The notes under the pieces are model-generated. The model was not told the origin of the DNA. It saw only the letters and a list, made by a program, of their open reading frames with translations, and ran no database searches. The position numbers were made by a program, and so were the translations under genes. A DNA stretch of 45,082 nt from Brachyspira murdochii (lineage in GTDB: Bacteria > Spirochaetota > JAAYUW01): assembly GCA_020722965.1 (NCBI GenBank), contig DYJT01000009.1:28755-73836 (forward strand), written 5' to 3'. Shown piece after piece: positions 25,572 through 33,954 of this stretch (positions within the stretch are counted from its first letter, which is position 1; every line of letters starts with the position of its first letter).

Positions 25572-26405
25572 ATGGAAAGAAATGAAATTACCTTAAAAGA
25601 AAAAATAGCGGAAAATACTTATTCTTACTGGTTTTATAACCCGGAGATTTCAAATCATTTTTCTGCCGGACAATTCTTGATTTTAAGGGTCGCCACAAAT
25701 GGCGAAAGGATACCTCTTACAATTGCCGATGTTGACAAAGAAAAAAATCTTGTAAGAATTATCTTTCAAGTGGTAGGTTATACTACAAAACTACTATCTG
25801 AACTTAACGAAAAAGATAGAATTTTAGATGTTCTTGGGCCTCTTGGTCATGGTTTCGAAATCCCGGATGGGACCAAATCTGCTTTATTGGTTGGGGGTGG
25901 TTTAGGTATAGCTCCACTTTTCCCAAAGATAAAAGAAATCACAATTAATCATAAATTAAAAGCAGATGTTGTCCTTGGTGCCAGATCTAAAAACTTATTT
26001 ATCCTTGTTGATGAGATAACCAAAATAGCAAACAATGTCTATCTATTTACAGATGATGGTTCTTCGGGTCATAAGGGATTGGTAACAGATGGTATAAATC
26101 ATGCTATTTCTCTCAATAATAAATATGATTTTTGTATCGCAATTGGACCTATTCTTATGATGAAATCTGTCACAGAACTCAATAAAACTTTAAATATACC
26201 AACCTATGTCTCATTAAATCCAATAATGATTGATGGCACAGGAATGTGTGGTGGTTGCAGATTTTTATATGGAAATGAAACAAAATTTGCATGTGTTGAT
26301 GGCCCTGTATTTAATGCATTCAAGGTTAATTTCGATGATCTAATTCAGAGAAATAGACAATATCGAGAAGAAGAGTGCCAACTTTTCAAAGGAGAGAATA
26401 GATGA
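25572..26405 (+). CDS. nfnA: NfnA, ferredoxin:NAD(P) transhydrogenase small subunit
   Basis: A 277-residue FAD/NAD-binding protein of the dihydroorotate dehydrogenase electron-transfer type. The FAD domain has E-R-I-P-L-T-I-A-D (45-53) and the NAD domain V-G-G-G-L-G-I-A-P (107-115). The C-terminal cluster motif D-G-T-G-M-C-G-G-C...A-C-V-D-G-P gives Asp221, Cys226, Cys229 and Cys241 for a [2Fe-2S] cluster; an aspartate ligand is known in the Thermotoga NfnA structure. With NfnB it couples NADH, NADPH and ferredoxin by flavin-based electron bifurcation in anaerobes. Its stop overlaps the start of nfnB by 4 bp (ATGA), so translation is coupled. A bare annotation as PyrK would be the alternative, but the NfnB partner argues for Nfn. 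Confidence 0.92.
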   Translation: MERNEITLKEKIAENTYSYWFYNPEISNHFSAGQFLILRVATNGERIPLTIADVDKEKNLVRIIFQVVGYTTKLLSELNEKDRILDVLGPLGHGFEIPDGTKSALLVGGGLGIAPLFPKIKEITINHKLKADVVLGARSKNLFILVDEITKIANNVYLFTDDGSSGHKGLVTDGINHAISLNNKYDFCIAIGPILMMKSVTELNKTLNIPTYVSLNPIMIDGTGMCGGCRFLYGNETKFACVDGPVFNAFKVNFDDLIQRNRQYREEECQLFKGENR

Positions 26406-27742
26406 GAATAGAACCTAAAAATCAAGATCCACTGGTAAGAATAAATAATTTTGATGAGGTAAATCTTGGTTATACTGAAGAAGAGGCAATACTAGAAGCC
26501 GAAAGATGTCGTTTATGTGGGGCATGCATAAAAGGATGCCCTGTAAGTATAGATATCCCTGCCTTTGTAGATTCAATAGCTAAAAAGGAATTTCGTCAGG
26601 CAATTGATATTATTAGACAGTCTTCCGTTCTTCCTGCTGTCTGCGGAAGGGTATGCCCACAAGAAATACAGTGTGAAAAGGCATGTATATTATCACGAAA
26701 AGGAGAACCGATAAATATTGGCGCACTTGAAAGATTTGTAGCAGATAAATTTTCAGATAAAGAGAGCATTGAAATCCCAAAGATAGGTAAATCGGCAGGG
26801 ATAATCGGTTCTGGTCCTGCAGGACTTACCGCTGCATATGAACTTAGAAAAGCTGGCTTTGATGTGACAATTTATGAATCCTTGCATGCCCCAGGAGGTG
26901 TTTTAAGATACGGAATACCAAATTTCAGGTTACCTGATTCTATTATAGATAAAGAGGTAGATTATCTTCTAAGTCTGGGGGTTAAAATACAGCTAAATTT
27001 TCTTGTCGGTAGAACTGTATATATAAATGAGCTTCTAGAAATTCATGATGGTCTACTCATAGCGACTGGAGCCGGACTTCCCTCGAGATTAAATATCCCT
27101 GGTGAAAATGGTGTTGGTGTCTATCTTGCAAACGAGTTTTTAACAAGAATAAATTTGATGCATGCATATGAGTTTCCTATCTATCACACACCCATCAAAA
27201 AATTTACCAATGTTGTAGTAGTTGGTGGTGGTAATGTCGCCATGGATTCTGCAAGGGTTGCAAGAAGATTAGGTGCCGATGTCACCATCGTATACAGAAG
27301 AGAAGAAGAAGATATGCCTGCAAGAAAAGAAGAGAGAATTCATGCGAAGGAAGAAGGGATAAAATTTTATACTCTTTCTAATCCTGTCGAAATTATACTT
27401 GATGAATTCAAAAATGTTAAAGGTATTAAACTTGAAAAGATGAAGGTTGCTGGAAAAGGTTTAGATGGTAGGAACAAAATAGAAGGAACCCTTGAATATT
27501 TTACCTTAGAAGCAAATGCGGTCATATCTGCAATTGGACAGACACCAAATAAAGTAATTCAGGAAAATGTTAAAGGGCTCAATTTCGATAGTCATGGAAG
27601 GCTGATTGTCGATGAAAACTTTAAAACCTCTTTAAACAGGGTTTGGGCTGCTGGGGATATTGTTACGGGTGCTGCCACAGTTATCCTGGCTATGGGGGAA
27701 GCAAAAAAAGCGGCTTACAACATGATTAAAAGTTTACAATAA
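26402..27742 (+). CDS. nfnB: NfnB, ferredoxin:NADP transhydrogenase large subunit
   Basis: A 446-residue protein related to the glutamate synthase small subunit. The N-terminal cluster region has Cys36, Cys39, Cys42, Cys46 and Cys81, Cys85, Cys91, Cys95 for two [4Fe-4S] clusters. The FAD-binding motif is I-I-G-S-G-P-A-G-L-T-A (134-144) and the NADPH-binding motif V-V-V-G-G-G-N-V-A-M-D is around residue 275. A-A-G-D-I-V-T-G-A near the end is the FAD-contacting closing motif. No glutamate synthase large subunit is nearby, and it is translationally coupled to nfnA, so bifurcating transhydrogenase is preferred over glutamate synthase. This enzyme supplies NADPH in anaerobes. Confidence 0.93.
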   Translation: MRIEPKNQDPLVRINNFDEVNLGYTEEEAILEAERCRLCGACIKGCPVSIDIPAFVDSIAKKEFRQAIDIIRQSSVLPAVCGRVCPQEIQCEKACILSRKGEPINIGALERFVADKFSDKESIEIPKIGKSAGIIGSGPAGLTAAYELRKAGFDVTIYESLHAPGGVLRYGIPNFRLPDSIIDKEVDYLLSLGVKIQLNFLVGRTVYINELLEIHDGLLIATGAGLPSRLNIPGENGVGVYLANEFLTRINLMHAYEFPIYHTPIKKFTNVVVVGGGNVAMDSARVARRLGADVTIVYRREEEDMPARKEERIHAKEEGIKFYTLSNPVEIILDEFKNVKGIKLEKMKVAGKGLDGRNKIEGTLEYFTLEANAVISAIGQTPNKVIQENVKGLNFDSHGRLIVDENFKTSLNRVWAAGDIVTGAATVILAMGEAKKAAYNMIKSLQ

Positions 27743-27793
27743 GTTTACCAATAAGTTAAATTTATTAATAAGTTTATTATTTGAATTCATTAT

Positions 27794-27821
27794 TTGAATT
27801 CTTTTTAAATAATTCTATAAT
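27794..27821 (+). promoter_or_regulatory. Promoter of the BMP-family gene
   Basis: TTGAAT (27794-27799) and a perfect TATAAT (27816-27821) are separated by 16 bp, 42 bp before the start codon. The -35 lies within a 13-bp tandem direct repeat of ATTATTTGAATTC (about 27776-27802). Confidence 0.65.
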
Positions 27822-27863
27822 TTTTTAAAAGAATAATAAAATACTTTTACAAAAGGGAATTAT

Positions 27864-29195
27864 TTGTCTATAAAAACCAGAATTATTTTTCTTCTATTTA
27901 TTTTCGTAGTTTTTAACTTGATTTTACTGATTGGAAATAATTTATCTACCGTAAATATTACGCTTTCAGCTCAATCAAAGTTTTTTTTTGAACCTCAAAA
28001 TGCCTTTATTGCAATAATATCTGAACCAGATGGTTTTACCAAGACAAATATTAGTTCAGAAATATTAAAGGGTATACTCGCTATTAAAAAAGAATTTCCT
28101 ATCTCTGTTTTATTATTAACCCCTGAAAGTTATGAAAATACTAAAGAAGAAATACTTTATGCTATAAATTCAAAAGCAAACATAATAATAACAAGTGGGG
28201 AAGAAAATAGAGACACTATTTTATCTTTAGCGTTAGAAAACCCCGATACATTTTTTATCGGTGTGGATATGTTCTCAAACGATTTAGATATTAACCAATT
28301 TATTAAAAAACCAACTCCAAGAAATCTTAATTTTTTACTTTACAAAGAAGAAGAAGCTGGCTTTCTTGCTGGAATATTCGCTGGTTTAATCACAAAAGAT
28401 TATAGCTCAATAACCAACAAATTAAATGCAGAAAATATAGTTGGAATAATAATTGCTAATAAAAACGATAGTAAGGATAGATATGAATTTGGTTTCAGGC
28501 TTGGTGTTCTTGCTATAAATGACAAATGCTCTATATTATCCAATCAACTGGATGATGAAAATGATTTTTATCTTATTCGAAAATTTACCACTAATCTATA
28601 TCAAAATAGTGCAGATCTCGTTTTTCAATTATGCGGTCAAGGAAGTGCAGCTGCCATACAATCGGCTTATCTTAACGGAAATCTTATTATTGGATACGAA
28701 TTCGATCAAAATATCTATGCCCCTTCAAATGTTATAACTTCAGCGATAAAAAAGATTTCATCCTCTGTCTATTATTATATTAAAAAGAGCTTTTTAATAG
28801 GTTTTATATCGGGGGTTTTAAGACTTGGGATCAAAGATGGCGCTGTTGGTTTGGCTTCCTTTCATGAATTTGATCTATTAATACCTAATCAAATAAAGGA
28901 TGCAATTTATACTGCTTCTACCTCAATAGCAGAAGGGAAAATAACCATTCCTTTTGTAAGTATGACTTTAAAAGAGGAAGATATCTCATTTGAAAACAAA
29001 GAGAATCAACAATCTACCGAGCAATCTACCCAACAGTCTGACCAGCAGTTAGAACAAAATGATGACAATTCTGATGATCAAACATCAGATCAAACATCTG
29101 AGGAAAATGATGAATCCCAGCAGAATTCTGATCAACAACCTGGTGATAATCAGACAACAGATCAAAATAATGAATCACAGCAAGATAAGTTTTAA
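27864..29195 (+). CDS. BMP-family exported substrate-binding protein with Q/D/S-rich tail
   Basis: A 443-residue protein. An N-terminal hydrophobic segment (about 6-24) exports or anchors it; no lipobox cysteine is seen. Residues about 45-350 follow the BMP/PnrA fold of purine nucleoside-binding and related proteins, with I-I-I-T-S-G, P-D-T-F-F-I-G-V-D and E-E-A-G-F-L-A-G-I-F-A-G. The last ~65 residues are a low-complexity tail of Gln, Ser, Asp, Glu, Asn and Thr, encoded in part by short DNA repeats (for example GATCAAACATC(A/T) twice near 29077). The start is TTG behind AAGGGA. BMP proteins are well known in spirochaetes. No permease genes follow. The 3' end overlaps the convergent aminotransferase by 4 bp. 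Confidence 0.82.
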   Translation: MSIKTRIIFLLFIFVVFNLILLIGNNLSTVNITLSAQSKFFFEPQNAFIAIISEPDGFTKTNISSEILKGILAIKKEFPISVLLLTPESYENTKEEILYAINSKANIIITSGEENRDTILSLALENPDTFFIGVDMFSNDLDINQFIKKPTPRNLNFLLYKEEEAGFLAGIFAGLITKDYSSITNKLNAENIVGIIIANKNDSKDRYEFGFRLGVLAINDKCSILSNQLDDENDFYLIRKFTTNLYQNSADLVFQLCGQGSAAAIQSAYLNGNLIIGYEFDQNIYAPSNVITSAIKKISSSVYYYIKKSFLIGFISGVLRLGIKDGAVGLASFHEFDLLIPNQIKDAIYTASTSIAEGKITIPFVSMTLKEEDISFENKENQQSTEQSTQQSDQQLEQNDDNSDDQTSDQTSEENDESQQNSDQQPGDNQTTDQNNESQQDKF

Positions 29196-30421
29196 GTTAA
29201 TTTTTGTTTCAAAACCTGTCCTAACCTTTTTACGCCTTCTTCTATCTTATCTTCTGATGGGAAAGAAAAATTCATTCTGAAAGAATTATATTTTGGTTGA
29301 TCCCCATAAAAGGCAGATCCAATAACATATGCAACATTGTTTTTAATAACATCATAAAATAGCTCTTCTGTATTTATGTTTTCAGGCAAAGTTACCCATA
29401 AAAACAAACCACCTTCTGGTCTTGTCCATTTTATACCTTTACCCTGTGGGAAATATTTTTCAAATGCTTGAAGCATGAGATTTTTTCTTTTAGAATATAA
29501 TTCTATATTTTTTTCTATCCTCCCTTCAAGTAGACCTCTTTCCATATACTCAGCTGTTATTATCTGATTAAAAGGAGCCGTACATAAATCTACCGCTTGT
29601 TTTATTATTACAAGCTTGTCGATTATCTTTGGATGAGCTATTATCCAACCAAGTCGAAGACCAGGACAATATATTTTAGAAAATGTAAATAATGTGATTA
29701 CTCTGCCAGAAGGATCAAGTTCATAAAGATATGGTAAATCCTCGTTTTCATATCTTAATTCTTTATATGGAGCATCTTCTATAATCATAAAATCATATTT
29801 ATTTGCAATCTCTATTATTTTTTTTCTTTTGCTTAAAGAAGTGCAAACACCGGCTGGATTTTGAAAATCCGGAATAGTATAAAAGAATTTTACTTTTTTC
29901 CCTTCTTTATAGATTTTTTTTAGTTTCTCTTCGAATTGAGCGATATTGATCCCATCATCTTCTAAATCCACACCAATCATCTTTGCACCATAAGCCCTGA
30001 ATGCACTAAGACCTCCAAGATAAGATGGATTTTCTACTATTATAAAATCACCTCTATCAATAAATAATTTACCAACCATATCAAGAGCCTGCTGTGAAGC
30101 AGATACGATTAAAATATTTTTATCATCAAGATTTTTAACAGTTGTCTTATCCATAAAGCGTTTTAATAAAAGCCTTTTAAGCCTTGAATCTCCTTCGGTA
30201 GCTCCATATTGAAGCATGATATCACCATATTTTGAAAGGGAAGAAGAGACAATTTCTTTTAGTTCTTCAACAGGAAAAGTTTTAGGAGCAGGTAAACCAC
30301 CTGCAAAAGAAATGATTTCAGGTTTTTCTACCAGTTTTAAAAGTTCCCTGATAACAGATCTTTTCATTGAGCCACTAGCGATGGAAATCATAGACTCAAA
30401 CATCTCATCATTAAAACCCAT
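29192..30421 (-). CDS. PLP-dependent aminotransferase, 2-aminoadipate/MocR-like group
   Basis: A 409-residue fold-type I aminotransferase of the group containing LysN-type 2-aminoadipate transaminases. It opens with I-I-S-F-A-G-G-L-P (36-44), which in this group forms the swapped N-terminal helix and substrate loop. Cofactor residues are Asn188 (P-D-F-Q-N-P-A-G), Asp216 and Tyr219 (E-D-A-P-Y) and the Schiff-base Lys249 (F-S-K-I-Y-C-P-G-L-R-L-G-W) with Arg256. A C-terminal R-M-N-F-S-F follows. Substrates of relatives include 2-aminoadipate, leucine and aromatic amino acids. It follows the lytic transglycosylase gene after 26 bp. No DNA-binding domain is present, so it is not a MocR regulator. 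Confidence 0.92.
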   Translation of the reverse strand: MGFNDEMFESMISIASGSMKRSVIRELLKLVEKPEIISFAGGLPAPKTFPVEELKEIVSSSLSKYGDIMLQYGATEGDSRLKRLLLKRFMDKTTVKNLDDKNILIVSASQQALDMVGKLFIDRGDFIIVENPSYLGGLSAFRAYGAKMIGVDLEDDGINIAQFEEKLKKIYKEGKKVKFFYTIPDFQNPAGVCTSLSKRKKIIEIANKYDFMIIEDAPYKELRYENEDLPYLYELDPSGRVITLFTFSKIYCPGLRLGWIIAHPKIIDKLVIIKQAVDLCTAPFNQIITAEYMERGLLEGRIEKNIELYSKRKNLMLQAFEKYFPQGKGIKWTRPEGGLFLWVTLPENINTEELFYDVIKNNVAYVIGSAFYGDQPKYNSFRMNFSFPSEDKIEEGVKRLGQVLKQKLT

Positions 30422-30447
30422 AGGGCAACTCCTTTATTTTATTTCAA

Positions 30448-31518
30448 TCAGTGCACTAAAGAGATAGAAAAAGGCATATTTAATGTGGATATTGTTTTAG
30501 TCGTAAAATTATTCCGGTTAAACATATTATCTATAATCTTTACCTTTTCTATAGGGAAATCTATTTGAACTATAGAGGCAACAGTTTCAAAGCTTTTTTC
30601 GCTTTCATACGACATATTTTCGACTAAAAACTGAAGACTTTCCTCATCAAGTAGGATGTTTATATTATAATTAACCTGCTTTAAATTTAAAAGATGCTTA
30701 TTAAATTTCAATGCAAAAGGTTTATTTTTAATAAGCCTTTTCAATAATTGATATGATCGATCTGTTTGAATATCGATTTTTATAACATAATATGTGCTTC
30801 CAGTTTTGTCTAAAATCGAATTGATCAGTGTTTCATTTTTTTCAGCCCATTTAGAAATAGCGAGAAATTTGGGGACATATTTTGAGGTCTCTTTTGGAAA
30901 GGCTCCTATCTTTAGTAAATACCAGAAATCTTTCGTTTTATATTTTGAAATTATACTTTTTACCTTCCCATCACCGCAATTATATGCGGCAACAGCCAAT
31001 TCAAGAGTACCGAATTTTTTATACAGATATGAGAAATGTTTCATAAATCCTATGGTTGAAGCGTATATATCCTTTCTCTCGTCAATATCATTGACCTTAA
31101 GCCCGACTAATCTAGCTGTTTCCGTTATAAATTGCCATGGTCCAACGGCATTCATATGACTTTTAGCATCTATTTTAAATTGTGACTCGCACCATAATAA
31201 ATTAATGAATTGTGGATCAAAACCCTTGCTTTTTAGCAATTCTCTTATGACTGAATATGCTGGTGCAAAATCAGTTAATAGTTTAAGATAATCTCTTTTT
31301 GAATATAGTTCAAAACTTTGATAAAATGAATCGATGATCTCGTTATTTAGGGGATAATCTATATTTATAGATGTAATCTCGCTTTCTTCTTCAATCTTAC
31401 CTGTAAATAGACTATATATATCTATCCTTGTCATATGTGAAAACCATGATACAAACAATGTGGATAACAAGATAATTACTATTATTGCTGCTCCTCTTTT
31501 TGAATGAGAAAAAATCAA
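30448..31518 (-). CDS. Membrane-anchored lytic transglycosylase (SLT domain)
   Basis: Cleaves the glycan strands of peptidoglycan. The chosen start (TTG at 31518, behind GGGGGAT) gives 356 residues; a longer TTG-initiated frame reaches 31545 but has no ribosome binding site. A basic N-terminus and hydrophobic helix (about 7-28) anchor it. The SLT domain (about 95-225) has the catalytic glutamate in W-C-E-S-Q-F (Glu111), then V-G-P-W-Q-F-I, and A-V-A-A-Y-N-C-G-D-G-K-V, as in MltD-type enzymes. The C-terminal ~110 residues carry beta-rich sequence of unknown role and no LysM motif. It may work with the flagellar rod-binding protein near 38.6 kb, which lacks its own muramidase domain. Confidence 0.9.
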   Translation of the reverse strand: MIFSHSKRGAAIIVIILLSTLFVSWFSHMTRIDIYSLFTGKIEEESEITSINIDYPLNNEIIDSFYQSFELYSKRDYLKLLTDFAPAYSVIRELLKSKGFDPQFINLLWCESQFKIDAKSHMNAVGPWQFITETARLVGLKVNDIDERKDIYASTIGFMKHFSYLYKKFGTLELAVAAYNCGDGKVKSIISKYKTKDFWYLLKIGAFPKETSKYVPKFLAISKWAEKNETLINSILDKTGSTYYVIKIDIQTDRSYQLLKRLIKNKPFALKFNKHLLNLKQVNYNINILLDEESLQFLVENMSYESEKSFETVASIVQIDFPIEKVKIIDNMFNRNNFTTKTISTLNMPFSISLVH

Positions 31519-31618
31519 TAAAATCCCCCATTTATTTAAATTCAATTGAAGTTTACCAATATTTTTTTTCTTTACAACCTTATTTTAAATTAATTTACAC
31601 AAAATATTTTTATATATA

Positions 31619-31647
31619 TTGACAAATTTTTATATCTATACTAATCT
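31619..31647 (+). promoter_or_regulatory. Probable promoter of the Memo-family gene
   Basis: A perfect -35 TTGACA (31619-31624) is followed after 17 bp by TAATCT (31642-31647), 70 bp before the start codon, in the divergent spacer next to the transglycosylase gene. Confidence 0.5.
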
Positions 31648-31717
31648 TTATTTTAGAAAGTGTCTTATGTTTAATTTAGCTAAAGATAAATAATAAAGTA
31701 TTATCTGGAGATTAGCC

Positions 31718-32563
31718 ATGATAAGAAAAAGAACCTTACCTTCTGGTTGGTATCCAGAAGATAAAGAAAGATGTATTCAACAATTTAAGAAATTTGATGA
31801 ATATTTAAAAGATGTTAGTTTTCAAAAAACAGATTTTACAATCAACTCACTCGTAGTACCCCATGCTGGCTGGGAATTTTCGGGACATCTTGGTTATCTT
31901 GCTTTTAAAAAGGCCAGCCAGATTTGTGAAAAACAAAAAAGAAAAATCTCAACTATCATCTTTCTTGGTGGTCACATGAGGTATTCAGAAGAATCTATTG
32001 TACTAAATTATGATGAATGCGAAACCCCTTTTGGAAATATTAAGGTGGATAAAGAAATTATTGGTGATTATAAGAAATTATTCAATTCAATAGATGAATC
32101 TCCAAGCATTTCTGATAATACTGTAGAGATAAATCTTCCATTTATAAAGTATTTTTTCCCCGAAGCAAAAATATTTGCTTTATATCCGCCTCTTCAAGAA
32201 GCTGTTTCGATTGCTCAATTTTTTGCAAATAGGCAGGATGAATACTTAGTGGTTGCTTCTTCTGATCTTACCCATTATGGACCGAATTATGGTTTTACAC
32301 CGCATGGCACAGGTGATAAAGCGTATTTGTGGGCAAAAGATAATGATAAAATCCTTATAGATGCACTTGAAAGATTGGATTATGATTCCATCGAGTTAAT
32401 TATTGACAAACATCAAAATAGTTGTTCGCCAAATTCCCTTACTACTGCAATTGCTTATGCATCTATGAAGGGATCCAGACAAGGATATACGATATTATAC
32501 GGATCTTCATATGAAATCTTCCCGTCAGCCTCTTTTGTCGGTTATGTTGCTTTTATCGCTTAA
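31718..32563 (+). CDS. amrB: AmmeMemoRadiSam system protein B (Memo family)
   Basis: A 281-residue Memo-like protein. The metal and active-site residues of human MEMO1 have counterparts: His49 in V-V-P-H-A-G-W, His86 in F-L-G-G-H-M, His186 in S-S-D-L-T-H-Y-G and Cys236 in N-S-C-S-P. The fold is related to non-haem iron dioxygenases, and MEMO1 has been reported to bind iron or copper. In many bacteria and archaea it sits next to AMMECR1 and a radical SAM gene; neither is nearby here. A ribosome binding site, GGAG, precedes the ATG. The last 39 bp overlap the end of the small membrane-protein gene on the other strand. Confidence 0.9.
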   Translation: MIRKRTLPSGWYPEDKERCIQQFKKFDEYLKDVSFQKTDFTINSLVVPHAGWEFSGHLGYLAFKKASQICEKQKRKISTIIFLGGHMRYSEESIVLNYDECETPFGNIKVDKEIIGDYKKLFNSIDESPSISDNTVEINLPFIKYFFPEAKIFALYPPLQEAVSIAQFFANRQDEYLVVASSDLTHYGPNYGFTPHGTGDKAYLWAKDNDKILIDALERLDYDSIELIIDKHQNSCSPNSLTTAIAYASMKGSRQGYTILYGSSYEIFPSASFVGYVAFIA

Positions 32564-32863
32564 GTTTTCAAATTCTTCAAGTTTTTTTACTAGTTTTTCT
32601 ATGTCTTTTCTATAAGATGATTTTGGATAATTCTGGCAATATTCTTTTGCCAGAATCAACAATTTTTTTGCTTTTTCTTTTTTAATATTATCATCTTCTT
32701 CTTTTAATATCTTTTCATAATCAGCAAGAAGTAAAAAATACTTACTCATCGCATTGTTAAGGTTTATCGAGGTGTCTACTACATTTTTGCTTTTCGAGAT
32801 TAAAATCGAGTAAAACAGAATGACAATCAAAAATAATATTGCAGCAATTATATATGCAATCAT
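32525..32863 (-). CDS. Small membrane protein with coiled-coil tail, unknown function
   Basis: A 112-residue protein with one N-terminal transmembrane helix (about 3-23) followed by a charged, helical, probably coiled-coil cytoplasmic or periplasmic region (about 30-100, K/E/L-rich). No family was recognised. It starts 2 bp after the Nudix gene stop and has AAGG before its ATG, so it is the last gene of the arcC operon. Its last 39 bp overlap the Memo gene on the other strand. Confidence 0.75.
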   Translation of the reverse strand: MIAYIIAAILFLIVILFYSILISKSKNVVDTSINLNNAMSKYFLLLADYEKILKEEDDNIKKEKAKKLLILAKEYCQNYPKSSYRKDIEKLVKKLEEFENLSDKSNITDKRG

Positions 32864-32865
32864 CT

Positions 32866-33402
32866 TTATACCTTATTATTAAAAAATCTGCCTTCCATAT
32901 ATGAATAAACCCAACCATTGATGAAAATTCCAGATCCCTTTAATCCTTCCCAATTTTTTCTATCTACCCATAGTATCTCAATATCTTCTGAACTTTCAGG
33001 ATTTTCCCCAATGTATTCTTCTATTTCGACATTGACAAAATAAATTTCTTCTGTTGTTAAGCCAGCCGAGGTTAGAACCGCTGGTGAAGTTTCTATAATC
33101 TTACAGCTATAGCCTGTTTCTTCTAAAAATTCTCTTTTAGCACAATCTTCAATCCCCTCATCTTTTTCCATTAGTCCAGCTGGAAATTCAATTACATAAT
33201 TTAAAACTGGAATTCTATATTGCTTTATTAATAGTATTTTTTCATCTTTTTCACCGATAATGACTACTGCCTTTTGATTATAGTTCCTTTCAACAAATTC
33301 ATAGGCTTTTTTATTTCCATTCTTATCTAAAAATTCTCTTTTGAAAAAAGATAAAAATTTACCATTTGCTATTAAAATTAAATCCAGAGGTTTTAGCTTC
33401 AT
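32866..33402 (-). CDS. Nudix hydrolase, ADP-ribose pyrophosphatase-like
   Basis: Hydrolyses nucleoside diphosphate-linked compounds, most likely ADP-ribose, to AMP and ribose 5-phosphate. The complete Nudix box G-L-M-E-K-D-E...R-E-F-L-E-E-T-G-Y spans residues 77-98 of a 178-residue product, after the E-F-P-A-G sequence typical of the ADP-ribose group. The frame can be opened at a TTG at 33423 that overlaps the upstream stop, but the ATG at 33402 gives a good start behind AAAGAG. It lies between the YkgJ-family gene and the small membrane protein in the arcC operon. Confidence 0.9.
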   Translation of the reverse strand: MKLKPLDLILIANGKFLSFFKREFLDKNGNKKAYEFVERNYNQKAVVIIGEKDEKILLIKQYRIPVLNYVIEFPAGLMEKDEGIEDCAKREFLEETGYSCKIIETSPAVLTSAGLTTEEIYFVNVEIEEYIGENPESSEDIEILWVDRKNWEGLKGSGIFINGWVYSYMEGRFFNNKV

Positions 33403-33419
33403 TTTAATCTCTTTTAATC

Positions 33420-33941
33420 TCAATTAAATAAAACCGAAAGTATCTCTTGTGGTAAAAAACTCTTATAATGCTCGGCTCTTTTTACAAGATCTTGATAAAC
33501 ATATTTATAAACCTGTAGCTTAGTAAAATGTTTACCATCAGTAGCCATTATGCCTTTGCATCTTCTTTTTTGTTCAAGAAAGTTCTCTTCATTACTAAAA
33601 GTTGAAATCCAGAAAGGAAATTTTTGACATTGCAAGGGCCTTGCTTTATATATAGAACAACCACCTTTATTATCTCTATTCTTTTTATCCCAAAAGATGC
33701 AATCAAAATTTTCCTTTTCTTTTAATGAATAGATTTTGTTATTAAATTTAATCAAAAAATCTTTTACAAAGATATCATGGCTAACCTTGATTTTCTTCTC
33801 TATTTTCGAAATCTCACTATCCAATAGGAATACATAACCAGATTCATGTCTACAACAATTACCACAATCCTGACACTTAAACTTAAAATCATCCGGGATA
33901 AATAATCTTATGCTTTTAAAAAAATCTTCAAAGGTTATCAT
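33420..33941 (-). CDS. YkgJ-family cysteine cluster protein
   Basis: A 173-residue member of the YkgJ/UPF0153 family, which is thought to bind a metal or iron-sulfur cluster through conserved cysteines; its biochemical role is unknown. The motif C-Q-D-C-G-N-C-C-R lies at 23-31, followed by the later cysteines in D-C-I-F-W, G-G-C-S-I-Y and R-P-L-Q-C-Q-K-F-P-F-W, the last being the family signature. It starts 13 bp after arcC and leads directly into the Nudix gene, so the four genes form one minus-strand transcript. No strong ribosome binding site precedes the ATG, which may rely on coupling. Confidence 0.88.
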   Translation of the reverse strand: MITFEDFFKSIRLFIPDDFKFKCQDCGNCCRHESGYVFLLDSEISKIEKKIKVSHDIFVKDFLIKFNNKIYSLKEKENFDCIFWDKKNRDNKGGCSIYKARPLQCQKFPFWISTFSNEENFLEQKRRCKGIMATDGKHFTKLQVYKYVYQDLVKRAEHYKSFLPQEILSVLFN

Positions 33942-33954
33942 TTTTAAAATTAAA

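Noticed and set aside
33402-33423. TTG start of the Nudix gene overlapping the YkgJ stop by 4 bp
   Set aside because: The ATG seven codons in has a better ribosome binding site and gives a family-like N-terminus.
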